DNA from: Clusia tigrina
Taxonomy: Eukaryota; Arthropoda; Insecta; Diptera; Clusiidae
Assembly (NCBI GenBank): GCA_920105625.2
Contig: CAKKTE020000266.1
Location: 62,001-126,000, forward strand
DNA length: 64,000 nt
Direction: 5' to 3'
The notes under the pieces are model-generated. The model did no database searches, was not told where the DNA came from, and saw only the letters and a program-made list of their open reading frames with translations. Positions 1-11,875 of the stretch are shown here, piece after piece. Position 1 is the first letter of the stretch. Each line of letters begins with the position of its first letter. A program made the translations under genes and the position numbers.

Positions 1-700
1 TTATGACGCTCCAGTAAAAAGTTACAAGCATTTCAATGTTGCAAACTTTGATAGGTGTAGGACGAACCGTACAGAGGTTAGGACCATTTTAAATTTTATT
101 AGTGTTTGGTTTGGGACTCAAGGGTAGCATAGCTATAAGCGATAGCTTAAATTGATAAGAGGCTCGAGCATTTATTGTCACAAAATTTCAAGGTTTTATG
201 ACGCTCCAGTAAAAGTTACAAGCATTTGATTATTGCAAACTTTGATAGGTGTAGGACGCACCGTATAGAAGTTAGGGCCATTTGAAGTTTTATCTGTGTT
301 TGATTTGGGATTCGAGGGTAGCATAGTTATGAGCGATAACTTAAATTGGTAAGAGGGTCGAGTACTTTATTGTCACAAAATTTCAAGATATTATGACACT
401 CCAGTAAAATTTTACAAGCATTTGAATGTTGCAAACTTTGATAGTGTAGGGCGCACCGTATAGAAGTTAGGGCCATTTGAAGTTTTATCAGAGTTTTATT
501 TTGGAGTCAAGGGTAGCATAGCTATGAGTGATAACTTAAACTGAGAAGAGGCTCGAGTACTTTAATGTCACAAAATTTCAAAGTTTTATGACGCTCCAGT
601 AAAAAGTTACAAGCATTTGAATGTTGCAAACTTTGATAGGTATAGGACGCACCGTATAGAAGTTAGGGCCATTTGAAAATTTATCAGTGTTTGATTTGGG
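1..700 (+). repeat. Block X, first copy (3.5 monomers)
   Basis: This segment matches 5890-6590 at an offset of about 5890, including rare variants: the TTTCAATG form at the start, a GATAGTGTAG deletion near 440, and the CAGAGTTTTATTTTGGAGTC form near 490. The match ends near 700, where this copy reads GGGGCTCAAGGGTATCATAG and the other changes to a GTAGCGTAAC type monomer. Confidence 0.8.
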
Positions 701-1783
701 GCTCAAGGGTATCATAGCTATGAGCGATAGTTTAAATTGGTTAGATGCTCGAGTACTTTATTGTCACAAAATTTCAAGATTTTATGACACTCCAGTAAAA
801 ATTTACAAGCATTTGAATGTTGCAAACTTTGATAGCTATAGGACGCACCGTATATAAGTTAGGGCCATTTTATATTTTATTAGTGTTTGATTTGGGACTT
901 AAGGGTAGCATAGCTAAGAGCGATAGCTTAAATTGATAAGAGGCTCGAGTATTTCATTGTCACAAATCTTCAAGATTTTATGACGCTCCAGTAAAAAGTT
1001 ACAAGCATTTAAATGTTGCAAACTTTGTTAGGTATAGGACGCACCATATAGAAGTTAGGGCCATTTGAAGTTTTATCAGTGTTTGATTTGGAATAGCATA
1101 GCTATGAGCGATAGCCTAAATTAGTAAGAGGCTCGACTATTTTATTTTCACAAAATTTCAAGTTTTATGACGCTCCAGTAAAAAGTTACAAGCATTTGAA
1201 TATTGCAAACTTTGATAGGTGTAGGGCGCACCGTATAGAAGTTAGGGCCATTTGATGTTTTATCAGTGTTTGATTTGGGACTCAAGGGTAGCGTAACGCT
1301 GAGCGATAAATTAAATTGATAAGAGGTTCGAGTACTTTATTGTCACAAAATTTCATTATGTTATGACACTCCAGTAAAATTTTACAAGCATTTGAATGTT
1401 GCAAACTTTGATATGTGTAGAGCGCACCGTATAGAAGTTAGGGCCATTTGAAGTTTTATCAGTGTTTGATTTGGGTCTCAAGGGTAGCGTAACTCTGAGC
1501 GATAACTTAAATTGGTAAGAGGGTCGAGTACTTTATTGTCACAAAATTTCATTATTTTATGACACTCCAGTAAAATTTTACACGCATTTGAATGTTGCAA
1601 ACTTTGATAGGTGTAGGGCGCACCGTATAGAAGTTAGGGCCATTTGAAGTTTTATCAGTGTTTTATTTTGGAGTCAAGGGTAGCATAGCTATGAGTGATA
1701 ACTTAAATTGAGAAGAGGCTCGAGTACTTTAATGTCACAAAATTTCAAAGTTCTATGACGCTCCAGTAAAAAGTTACAAGCAT

Positions 1784-1822
1784 ATTGCAAACTTTGGTAG
1801 CAATGTTGCAAACTTTGGTAGG
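1784..1822 (+). repeat. Monomer with doubled TTGCAAACTTTG box
   Basis: The TTGCAAACTTTGGTAG segment occurs twice in a row, separated by CAATG. The usual ATTTGAATG before it is partly replaced. The same form is seen at 4334, 7096, 9613, 14325, 17848 and 21377, always in a monomer with AAAGTTCTATGACG, so it arose once and spread with the blocks. It is not seen to the right of 23 kb in this form. Confidence 0.85.
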
Positions 1823-2747
1823 TATAGGACGCACCGTATAGAAGTTAGGGCCATTTGAAGTTTTATCAGTGTTTGATTTGGGACTCAAGGTTAGCATAGC
1901 TATGAGCGATAGCTTAAATTGATAAGAGGCGCGAGTCCTTTATTTTCAGAAAATTTCAAGATTTTATGATTCTCCAGTAAAAAGATACAAGCGTTTGAAA
2001 GTTGCAAACTTTGATAGGTGTAGGACCCACCGTATAGAAGCTAGGGCCAGTTGAAATTTTATCAGTGTTTGATTTGGGACTCAAGGGTAGCATAGCTATG
2101 AGCGAAAGCTTAAATTGATAAGAGGCTCGAGTACTTTATTGTCACAAAATTTCAAGGTTTTATGACGCTCCAGTAAAAAGTTACAAGCATTTGATTGTTG
2201 AAAACTTTGATAGGTAGAGAACGCACCGTATAGACGTTAGGGCCATTTGAAGTTTTATCAGTGTTTGATTTGGGAATCAGGTGTAGCATAGCTATGAGCG
2301 AATGCTTAAATTGATAAGAGGTTAGAGTACTTTATTGTCACAAAATTTCAAGATTTTATGACGCTCCAGTAAAAAGTTACAAGCATTTGAATGTTGCAAA
2401 CTTTGATAGGTATAGGACACACCGTATAGAAGTTAGGGCCATTTGAAATTTTATCAGTGTTTTATTTTGGATTCAAGGGTGGCATAGCTATGAGTGATAG
2501 CTTAAATTGATAAGAGGCTCGAGTACTTTATTTTCACAAAATTTCAAGGTTTTGTGACGCTCCACTAAACAGTTACAAGCATTTGAATGTTGCAAACTTT
2601 GATAGGTGTAGGACAAACCGTACAGAGGTTAGGGCCATTTAAAGTTTTATTAGTGTTTGATTTTTCACTCAAGGGTAGCATAGCTATGAGCGATAGCTTA
2701 AATTGATAAGAGGGTCGAGTATTTTATTGTCACAAAATTTCAAGGTT

Positions 2748-2943
2748 TTATGACGCTCCAGTAAAAAGTTACAAGCATTTGAATGTTGCAAACTTTGATA
2801 GGTATAGGACGCACCGTACAGAGGTTAGGGCCATTTGAAGTTTTATCAGTGTTTGATTTGGGACTCAAGGGTAGCATAGCTATGAGCGATAGCTTAAATT
2901 GGTAAGAGGCTCGAGTACTTTATTGTCACAAAATTTCAAGATT
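2748..2943 (+). repeat. Representative full-length satellite monomer (196 bp)
   Basis: This copy is close to the consensus and shows the monomer layout. It starts with TTATGACGCTCCAG, followed by an A-tract, TTGCAAACTTTG, GACGCACCGTA, GTTAGGGCC and TTTTATCAGTG. It then has the palindrome cluster at 2872-2894, CTCGAG at 2910-2915 and CACAAAATTTC near the end. Start and end are a convention, because a tandem unit has no natural first base. It carries the TACAGAGG form of the middle box; the other main form is TATAGAAG. Confidence 0.95.
2872..2894. other. Palindrome cluster inside the monomer (one example)
   Basis: CATAGCTATG at 2875-2884 is a perfect 10 bp palindrome. It overlaps an inverted repeat, AGCTAT at 2878-2883 and ATAGCT at 2889-2894, separated by GAGCG. 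Almost every monomer has this cluster, so it occurs hundreds of times in the window. It can be drawn as two competing small hairpins. It could bind a dimeric protein or only form cruciform or hairpin structures; the sequence does not decide. It is also the site of many independent small deletions. Confidence 0.85.
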
Positions 2944-3204
2944 TTATGACACTCCAGTAAAAAGTTACAAGCATTTGAATGTTGCAAACTTTGATAGGTA
3001 TAGGGCGCACCGTATAGAAGTTAGGGCCATTTGAAGTTTTATCAGTGTTTGATTTGGGACTCAAGGGTAGGATAGCTATGAGCGATAGCTTAAATTGGTA
3101 AGAGGCTCGAGTACTTTATTGTCACAAAATTTCAAGGTTTTGTGACGCTCCAGGAAAAATTTACAAGCATTTGAATGTTGCAAACTTTGATAGGTGTAGG
3201 GCGC

Positions 3205-5760
3205 ACCGTATAGAAGTTAGGGCCATTTGAAAATTTATCAGTGTTTGATTTGGGGCTCAAGGGTATCATAGCTATGAGCGATAGTTTAAATTGGTTAGAT
3301 GCTCGAGTACTTTATTGTCAAAAAATTTCAAGATTTTATGACAGTCCAGTAAAAATTTACAAGCATTTGAATGTTGCAAACTTTGATAGCTATAGGACGC
3401 ACCGTATATAAGTTAGGGCCATTTTAAATTTTATTAGTGTTTGATTTGGGACTTAAGGGTAGCATAGCTAAGAGCGATAGCTTAAATTGATAAGAGGCTC
3501 GAGTATTTCATTGTCACAAATCTTCAAGATTTTATGACGCTCCAGTAAAAAGTTACAAGCATTTAAATGTTGCAAACTTTGTTAGGTATAGGACGCACCA
3601 TATAGAAGTTAGGGCCATTTGAAGTTTTATCAGTGTTTGATTTGGAATAGCATAGCTATGAGCGATAGCCTAAATTAGTAAGAGGCTCGACTATTTTATT
3701 TTCACAAAATTTCAAGTTTTATGACGCTCCAGTAAAAAGTTACAAGCATTTGAATATTGCAAACTTTGATAGGTGTAGGGCGCACCGTATAGAAGTTAGG
3801 GCCATTTGATGTTTTATCAGTGTTTGATTTGGGACTCAAGGGTAGCGTAACGCTGAGCGATAAATTAAATTGATAAGAGGTTCGAGTACTTTATTGTCAC
3901 AAAATTTCATTATGTTATGACACTCCAGTAAAATTTTACAAGCATTTGAATGTTGCAAACTTTGATATGTGTAGAGCGCACCGTATAGAAGTTAGGGCCA
4001 TTTGAAGTTTTATCAGTGTTTGATTTGGGTCTCAAGGGTAGCGTAACTCTGAGCGATAACTTAAATTGGTAAGAGGGTCGAGTACTTTATTGTCACAAAA
4101 TTTCATTATTTTATGACACTCCAGTAAAATTTTACACGCATTTGAATGTTGCAAACTTTGATAGGTGTAGGGCGCACCGTATAGAAGTTAGGGCCATTTG
4201 AAGTTTTATCAGTGTTTTATTTTGGAGTCAAGGGTAGCATAGCTATGAGTGATAACTTAAATTGAGAAGAGGCTCGAGTACTTTAATGTCACAAAATTTC
4301 AAAGTTCTATGACGCTCCAGTAAAAAGTTACAAGCATATTGCAAACTTTGGTAGCAATGTTGCAAACTTTGGTAGGTATAGGACGCACGGTATAGAAGTT
4401 AGGGCCATTTGAAGTTTTATCAGTGTTTGATTTGGGACTCAAGGTTAGCATAGCTATGAGCGATAGCTTAAATTGATAAGAGGCGCGAGTCCTTTATTTT
4501 CAGAAAATTTCAAGATTTTATGATTCTCCAGTAAAAAGATACAAGCGTTTGAAAGTTGCAAACTTTGATAGGTGTAGGACCCACCGTATAGAAGCTAGGG
4601 CCAGTTGAAATTTTATTAGTGTTTGATTTGGGACTCAAGGGTAGCATAGCTATGAGCGAAAGCTTAAATTGATAAGAGGCTCGAGTACTTTATTGTCACA
4701 AAATTTCAAGGTTTTATGACGCTCCAGTAAAAAGTTACAAGCATTTGATTGTTGAAAACTTTGATAGGTAGAGAACGCACCGTATAGACGTTAGGGCCAT
4801 TTGAAGTTTTATCAGTGTTTGATTTGGGAATCAGGTGTAGCATAGCTATGAGCGAATGCTTAAATTGATAAGAGGTTAGAGTACTTTATTGTCACAAAAT
4901 TTCAAGATTTTATGACGCTCCAGTAAAAAGTTACAAGCATTTGAATGTTGCAAACTTTGATAGGTATGGGACACACCGTATAGAAGTTAGGGCCATTTGA
5001 AATTTTATCAGTGTTTTATTTTGGATTCAAGGGTGGCATAGCTATGAGTGATAGCTTAAATTGATAAGAGGCTCGAGTACTTTATTTTCACAAAATTTCA
5101 AGGTTTTGTGACGCTCCACTAAACAGTTACAAGCATTTGAATGTTGCAAACTTTGATAGGTGTAGGACAAACCGTACAGAGGTTAGGGCCATTTAAATTT
5201 TTATTAGTGTTTGATTTTTGACTCAAGGGTAGCATAGCTATGAGCGATAGCTTAAATTGATAAGAGGCTCGAGTACTTTATTGTCACAAAATTTCAAGGT
5301 TTTATGACGCTCCAGAAAAAAGTTACAAGCATTTGAATGTTGCAAACTTTGATAGGTATAGGACGCACCGTACAGAGGTTAGGGCCATTTGAAGTTTTAT
5401 CAGTGTTTGATTTGGGACTCAAGGGTAGCATAGCTATGAGCGATAGCTTAAATTGGTAAGAGGCTCGAGTACTTTATTGTCACAAAATTTCAAGATTTTA
5501 TGACACTCCAGTAAAAAGTTACAAGCATTTGAATGTTGCAAACTTTGATAGGTATAGGGCGCACCGTATAGAAGTTAGGGCCATTTGAAGTTTTATCAGT
5601 GTTTGATTTGGGACTCAAGGGTAGCATAGCTATGAGCGATAGCTTAAATTGGTAAGAGGCTCGAGTACTTTATTGTCACAAAATTTCAAGGTTTTGTGAC
5701 GCTCCAGGAAAAATTTACAAGCATTTGAATGTTGCAAACTTTGATAGGTGTAGGGCGCAC
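3205..5760 (+). repeat. 2.55 kb higher-order repeat, copy 2
   Basis: This is the tandem partner of the preceding block and shares its rare markers in the same order. Examples are the monomer with a doubled TTGCAAACTTTG box (4334-4375), the GTAGCGTAACGCTGAGCG monomer (3842) and the CTCCACTAAACAG monomer (5110). Only scattered substitutions separate the copies. The match ends near 5760, where ATAGGGCCATTTGAAATG replaces the form seen at 3211. Confidence 0.88.
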
Positions 5761-5889
5761 CGTATAGAAGATAGGGCCATTTGAAATGTTATCAGTGTTT
5801 GATTTGGGACTCAAGGGTAGCATAGCTATGAACGATAACTTAAATTGATAAGAGGCTCGAGTACTTTATTGTCACAAAATTTCAAGGTT
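5761..5889 (+). repeat. Linker part-monomer between repeat blocks
   Basis: This is ordinary satellite sequence that joins the end of the second 2.55 kb unit to the second copy of block X. It has a GAACGATAAC variant. Nothing other than satellite is present. Confidence 0.7.
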
Positions 5890-6590
5890 TTATGACGCTC
5901 CAGTAAAAAGTTACAAGCATTTCAATGTTGCAAACTTTGATAGGTGTAGGACGAACCGTACAGAGGTTAGGGCCATTTTAAATTTTATTAGTGTTTGATT
6001 TGGGACTCAAGGGTAGCATAGCTATGAGCGATAGCTTAAATTGATAAGAGGCTCGAGTACTTTATTGTCACAAAATTTCAAGGTTTTTTGACGCTCCAGT
6101 AAAAAGTTACAGGCATTTGATTATTGCAAACTTTGATAGGTGTATGACGCACCGTATAGAAGTTAGGGCCATTTGAAGTTTTATCAGTGTTTGATTTGGG
6201 ATTCAAGGGTAGCATAGTTATGAGCGATAACTTAAAGTGGTAAGAGGGTCGAGTACTTTATTGTCACAAAATTTCAAGATATTATCACACTCCAGTAAAA
6301 TTTTACAAGCATTTGAATGTTGCAAACATTGATAGTGTAGGGCGCACCGTATAGAAGTTAGGGCCATTTGAAGTTTTATCAGAGTTTTATTTTAGAGTCA
6401 AGGGTAGCATAGCTATGAGTGATAACTTAAACTGAGAAGAGGCTCGAGTACTTTAATGTCACAATATTTCAAAGTTTTATGACGCTCCAGTAAAAAGTTA
6501 CAAGCATTTGAATGTTGCAAACTTTGATAGGTATAGGACGCACCGTATAGAAGTTAGGGCCATTTGAAAATTTATCAGTGTTTGATTTGG
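5890..6590 (+). repeat. Block X, second copy
   Basis: This block repeats positions 1-700. The shared GATAGTGTAG deletion lies near 6335. It then switches inside a monomer to sequence like that after 1276 or 1471 (GTAGCGTAACTCTGAGCG), so it lies at a recombination border. A third related copy is seen around 17000-17520. Confidence 0.8.
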
Positions 6591-7048
6591 GACTCAAGGG
6601 TAGCGTAACTCTGAGCGATAACTTAAATTGATAAGAGGCTCGAGTACTTTATTGTCACAAAATTTCATTATTTTATGACACTCCAGTAAAATTTTACAAG
6701 CATTTGAATGTTGCAAACTTTGATAGTTGTAGGGCGCACCGTATAGAAGTTAGGGCCATTTGAAGTTTTATCAGTGTTTGATTTGGGACTCAAGGGTAGC
6801 GTAACTCTGACCGATAACTTAAATTGGTAAGAGGGTCGAGTACTTTATTGTCACAAAATTTCATTATTTTATGACACTCCAGTAAAATTTTACAAGCATT
6901 TGAATGTTGCACACTTTGATAGGTGTAGGGTGCGCCCTATATAGAAGTTAGGGCCATTTGAAGTTTTATCAGTGTTTTATTTTGGAGTCAAGGGTAGCAT
7001 AGCTATGAGTGATAACTTAAATTGAGAAGAGGCTCGAGTACTTTAGTG
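6591..7048 (+). repeat. Satellite monomers of the GTAGCGTAAC class
   Basis: Two to three monomers have GTAGCGTAACTCTGA in place of GTAGCATAGCTATGA, which destroys the palindrome cluster. The same class is found at 1280-1510, 3842-4060 and 17540. The segment leads into the 2.5 kb repeat. Confidence 0.75.
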
Positions 7049-9550
7049 TCACAAAATTTCAAAGTTCTATGACGCTCCAGTAAAAAGTTACAAGCATGTT
7101 GCAAACTTTGGTAGCAATGTTGCAAACTTTGGTAGGTATAGGACGCACCATATAGAAGTTAGGGCCATTTGAAGTTTTCTCAGTGTTTGATTTGGGACTC
7201 AAGGTTAGCATAGCTATGAGCGATAGCTTAAATTGATAAAAGGCGCGAGTCCTTTACTTTCAGAAAATTTCAAGATTTTATGATGCTCCAGTAAAAAGAT
7301 ACAAGCATTTGAATGTTGCAAACTTTGATAGGTGTAGGACCCACCGTATAGAAGCTAGGGCCAGTTGAAGTTTTATCAGTGTTTGATTTCGGACTCAAGG
7401 GTAGCATAGCTATGAGCGATAGCTTAAATTGGTAAGAGGCTCGAGTATTTTATTGTCACAAAATTTCAAGGTTTTATGACGCTCCAGAAAAAAGTTACAA
7501 GCATTTGAATGTTGCAAACTTTGATATGTATAGGACGCACCGTACAGAGGTTAGGGCTATTTGCAGTTTTATCAGTGTTTGATTTGGGACTCAAGGGTAG
7601 CAGAGCGATAGCTAAAATTGGTAAGAGGCTCGAGTACTTTATTGTCGCAAAATTTCAAGGTTTTATGACGCTCCAGTAAAAAGTTACAAGCATTTGAATG
7701 TTGCAAACTTTGATAGGTGTAGGGTGCACCGTATAGAAGATAGGGCCATTAGAAATGTTATCAGTGGTTGATTTGGGACTCAAGGGTAGCATAGCTATGA
7801 GCGATAACTTAAATTGATAAGAGGCTCGAGTACTTTATTGTCACAAAATTTCAAGGTTTTATGACGCTCCAGTAAAAAGTTACAAGCATTTGAATGTTGC
7901 ACACTTTGATAGGTATAGGACGCACCATACAAAGGTTACGGCCATTTGAAGTTTTATCAGTGTTTGATTTGGGACTCAAGGTTAGCATAGCTATGAGCGA
8001 TAGCTTAAATTGATAAGAGGCTCGAGTCCTTTATTTTCAGAAAATTTCAAGATTTTATGATGCTCCAGTAAAAAGATACAAGCATTTGAATGTTGCAAAC
8101 TTTGATAGGTGTAGGACCCACCGTATAGAAGCTAGGGCCAGTTGAAGTTTTATCAGTGTTTGATTTTGGACTCAAGGGTAGCATAGCTATGAGCGATAGC
8201 TTAAATTGATAAGAGGCTCGAGTATTTTATTGTCACAAAATTTCAAGGTTTTATGACGCTCCAGTAAAAAGTTACAAGCATTTGAATGTTCCAAACTTTG
8301 ATAGGTATAGGACGCACCGTACAGAGGTTAGGGCCATTTGAAGTTTTAGCAGTGTTTGATTTGGGACTCAAGGGTAGCATAGCTATGAGCGATAGCTAAA
8401 ATTGGCAAGAGGCTCGAGTACTTTATTGTCGCAAAATCTCAAAGTTTTGTGACGCTCCAGTAAAAAGTTACAAGCATTTGAATGTTGGAAACTTTGATGG
8501 GTGTAGGGTGCACCGTATAGAAGATAGGGCCATTAGAAATGTTATCAGTGGTTGATTTGGGACTCAAGGGTAGCATAGCTATGAGCGATAACTTAAATTG
8601 ATAAGAGGTTCGAGTACTTTATTGTCACAAAATTTCAAGGTTTTATGACGCTCCAGTAAAAAGTTACAAGCATTTGAATGTTGCAAACTTTGATAGGTGT
8701 AGGACGAACCGTACAGAGGTTAGGGTCATTTGACGTTTTATTAGTGTTTGATTTGGGACTCAAGGGTAGCATAGCTATGAGCGATAGCTTAAATTGATAA
8801 GAGGCTCGAGTACTTTATTGTCACAAAATTTCAAGGTTTTATGACGCTCCAGTAAAAAGTTACAAGCATTTGATTGTTGCAAACTTTGATAGGTATAGGA
8901 CGCACCGTATAGAAGTTAGGGCCATTTGAAGTTTTATCAGTGTTTGAATTGGGACTCAGGGGTAGCATAGCTATGAGCGAAAGCTAAATTGATAAGAGGC
9001 TAAAGTACTTTATTGTCACAAAATTTCAAGGTTTTATGACGCTCCAGAAAAAAGTTACAAGCATTTGAATGTTGCAAACTTTGATATTTATAGGATGCAC
9101 CGTACAGGGGTTAGGGCCATTTGAAGTTTTATCAGTGTTTGATTTGGGACTCAAGGGTAGCATAGCTATGAGCGATAGCTTAAATTACTAAGAGGCTCGA
9201 GTACTTTATTTTCACAAAATTTCAAGATTTTATGACGCTCCAGTAAAAAGTTACAAGCATTTGAATGTTGCAAACTTTGAAAGGTATAGGACACACCGTA
9301 TAGAAGTTAGGGCCATTTGAAATTTTATCAGTGTTTTATTTTGGATTCAAGGGTGGCATAGCTATGAGTGATAGCTTAAATTGATAAGAGGCTCGAGTAC
9401 TTTATTTTCACAAAATTTCAAGGTTTTGTGACGCTCCACTAAACAGTTACAAGCATTTGAATGTTGCAAACTTTGATAGGTGTAGGACAAACCATACAGA
9501 GGTTAGGGCCATTTGAAGTTTTATTAGTGTTTGATTTTTGACTCAAGGGT
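7049..9550 (+). repeat. 2.5 kb higher-order repeat, copy 1
   Basis: This block is repeated from about 9551 at an offset of 2516 bp. CAAGCATGTTGCAAAC is at 7091 and 9607, and the GATTTCGGA(C/T)TC monomer is at 7381 and 9897. The copy has a 7 bp loss near 7600 (GTAGCAGAGCG), which moves the offset to 2523. It ends in a truncated monomer at 9550, where about 39 bp is missing at the join. Confidence 0.85.
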
Positions 9551-9565
9551 CGAGTACTTTAGTGT
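9535..9565 (+). other. Recombination junction with a 39 bp loss
   Basis: A normal monomer runs from GACTCAAGGGT into the palindrome cluster and on to GAGGCTCGAGTAC. Here GACTCAAGGGT is joined directly to CGAGTACTTTAGTGTCAC, so the palindrome cluster and AT-rich linker are absent. The right side is like 7035 and the left side like 11868. The join thus marks the border between the two copies of the 2.5 kb unit. GGGT and GGCT are the only similarity at the break. Confidence 0.8.
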
Positions 9566-11875
9566 CACAAAATTTCAAAGTTCTATGACGCTCCAGTAAA
9601 AAGTTACAAGCATGTTGCAAACTTTGGTAGCAATGTTGCAAACTTTGGTAGGTATAGGACGCACCATATAGAAGTTAGGGCCATTTGAAGTTTTCTCAGT
9701 GTTTGATTTGGGACTCAAGGTTAGCATAGCTATGAGCGATAGCTTAAATTGATAAAAGGCGCGAGTCCTTTACTTTCAGAAAATTTCAAGATTTTATGAT
9801 GCTCCAGTAAAAAGATACAAGCATTTGAATGTTGCAAACTTTGATAGGTGTAGGACCCACCGTATAGAAGCTAGGGCCAGTTGAAGTTTTATCAGTGTTT
9901 GATTTCGGATTCAAGGGTAGCATAGCTATGAGCGATAGCTTAAATTGGTAAGAGGCTCGAGTATTTTATTGTCACAAAATTTCAAGGTTTTATGACGCTC
10001 CAGAAAAAAGTTACAAGCATTTGAATGTTGCAAACTTTGATAGGTATAGGACGCACCGTACAGAGGTTAGGGCTATTTGAAGTTTTATCAGTGTTTGATT
10101 TGGGACTCAAGGGTAACATAGCTATGAGCGATAGCTTAAATTGGTAAGAGGCTCGAGTACTTTATTGTCGCAAAATTTCAAGGTTTTATGACGCTCCAGT
10201 AAAAAGTTACATGCATTTGAATGTTGCAAAGTTTGATAGGTGTAGGGTGCACCGTATAGAAGATAGGGCCATTAGAAATGTTATCAGTGGTTGATTTGGG
10301 ACTCAAGGGTAGCATAGCTATGAGCGATAACTTAAATTGATAAGAGGCTCGAGTACTTTATTGTCACAAAATTTCAAGGTTTTATGACGCTCCAGTAAAA
10401 AGTAACAAGCATTTGAATGTTGCACACTTTGATAGGTATAGGACGCACCATACAAAGGTTACGGCCATTTGAAGTTTTATCAGTGTTTGATTTGGGACTC
10501 AAGGTTAGCATAGCTATGAGCGATAGCTTAAATTGATAAGAGGCGCGAGTCCTTTATTTTCAGAAAATTTCAAGATTTTATGACGCTCCAGTAAAAAGAT
10601 ACAAGCATTTGAATGTTGCAAACTTTGATAGGTGTAGGACCCACCGTATAGAAGCTAGGGCCAGTTGAAGTTTTATCAGTGTTTGATTTTGGACTCAAGG
10701 GTAGCATAGCTATGAGCGATAGCTTAAATTGGTAAGAGGCTCGAGTATTTTATTGTCACAAAATTTCAAGGTTTTATGACGCTCCAGAAAAAAGTTACAA
10801 GCATTTGAATGTTCCAAACTTTGATAGGTATAGGACGCACCGTACAGAGGTTAGGGCCATTTGAAGTTTTAGCAGTGTTTGATTTGGGACTCAAGGGTAG
10901 CATAGCTATGAGCGATAGCTAAAATTGGCAAGAGGCTCGAGTACTTTATTGTCGCAAAATCTCAAAGTTTTGTGACGCTCCAGTAAAAAGTTACAAGCAT
11001 TTGAATGTTGCAAAGTTTGATGGGTGTAGGGCGCACCGTATAGAAGATAGGGCCATTAGAAATGTTATCAGTGGTTGATTTGGGACTCAAGGGTAGCATA
11101 GCTATGAGCGATAACTTAAATTGATAAGAGGTTCGAGTACTTTATTGTCACAAAATTTCAAGGTTTTATGACGCTCCAGTAAAAAGTTACAAGCATTTGA
11201 ATGTTGCAAACTTTGATAGGTGTAGGACGAACCGTACAGAGGTTAGGGTCATTTGACGTTTTATTAGTGTTTGATTTGGGACTCAAGGGTAGCATAGCTA
11301 TGAGCGATAGCTTAAATTGATAAGAGGCTCGAGTACTTTATTGTCACAAAATTTCATGGTTTTATGACGCTCCAGTAAAAAGTTACAAGCATTTGATTGT
11401 TGCAAACTTTGATAGGTATAGGACGCACCGTATAGAAGTTAGGGCCATTTGAAATGTTATCAGTGTCTGATTTGGGACTCAGGGGTCGCATAGCTATGAG
11501 CGAAAGCTAAATTGATAAGAGGCTAAAGTACTTTATTTTCACAAAATTTCAAGGTTTTATGACGCTCCAGTAAAAAGTTACAAGCATTTGAATGTTGCAA
11601 ACTTTGAAAGGTATAGGACACACCGTATAGAAGTTAGGGCCATTTGAAATTTTATCAGTGTTTTATTTTGGATTCAAGGGTGGCATAGCTATGAGTGATA
11701 GCTTAAATTGATAAGAGGCTCGAGTACTTTATTTTCACAAAATTTCAAGGTTTTGTGACGCTCCACTAAACAGTTACAAGCATTTGAATGTTGCAAACTT
11801 TGATAGGTGTAGGACAAACCATACAGAGGTTAGGGCCATTTGAAGTTTTATTAGTGTTTGATTTTTGACTCAAGG
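9551..11875 (+). repeat. 2.5 kb higher-order repeat, copy 2 (one monomer lost)
   Basis: This is the second copy of the 7049-9550 block. Offsets run at 2516-2523, then drop to about 2329 beyond 11530. The monomer at about 9010-9205, with GATATTTATAGGATGCACC, has no partner here. The loss sits between two similar ACTTTATT stretches, as expected for a one-monomer deletion in register. Confidence 0.82.

Larger units (their letters stand above)
650..3204 (+). repeat. 2.55 kb higher-order repeat, copy 1 (13 monomers)
   Basis: This block is followed directly by a second copy at an offset of 2554 bp. Offsets agree at distant markers: GGCCATTTGAAAATTTATC at 667 and 3221, and the AAAGTTCTATG monomer at 1747 and 4301. 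Thirteen monomers would give 2548 bp, so the unit is close to a 13-mer with minor indels. Borders are uncertain because neighbouring monomers are themselves similar. Confidence 0.88.

Noticed and set aside
2735..2770. Phased A-tracts giving intrinsic DNA bending
   Set aside because: AAAATTT, TTTT and AAAAA near the monomer join are spaced about 10 and then 17-18 bp, so only one interval fits a helical turn. This is too weak to call.
2748..2943. Monomer as an ancient dimer of two ~98 bp halves
   Set aside because: The halves share little beyond GTTTTAT near their starts. No convincing alignment could be made by eye.
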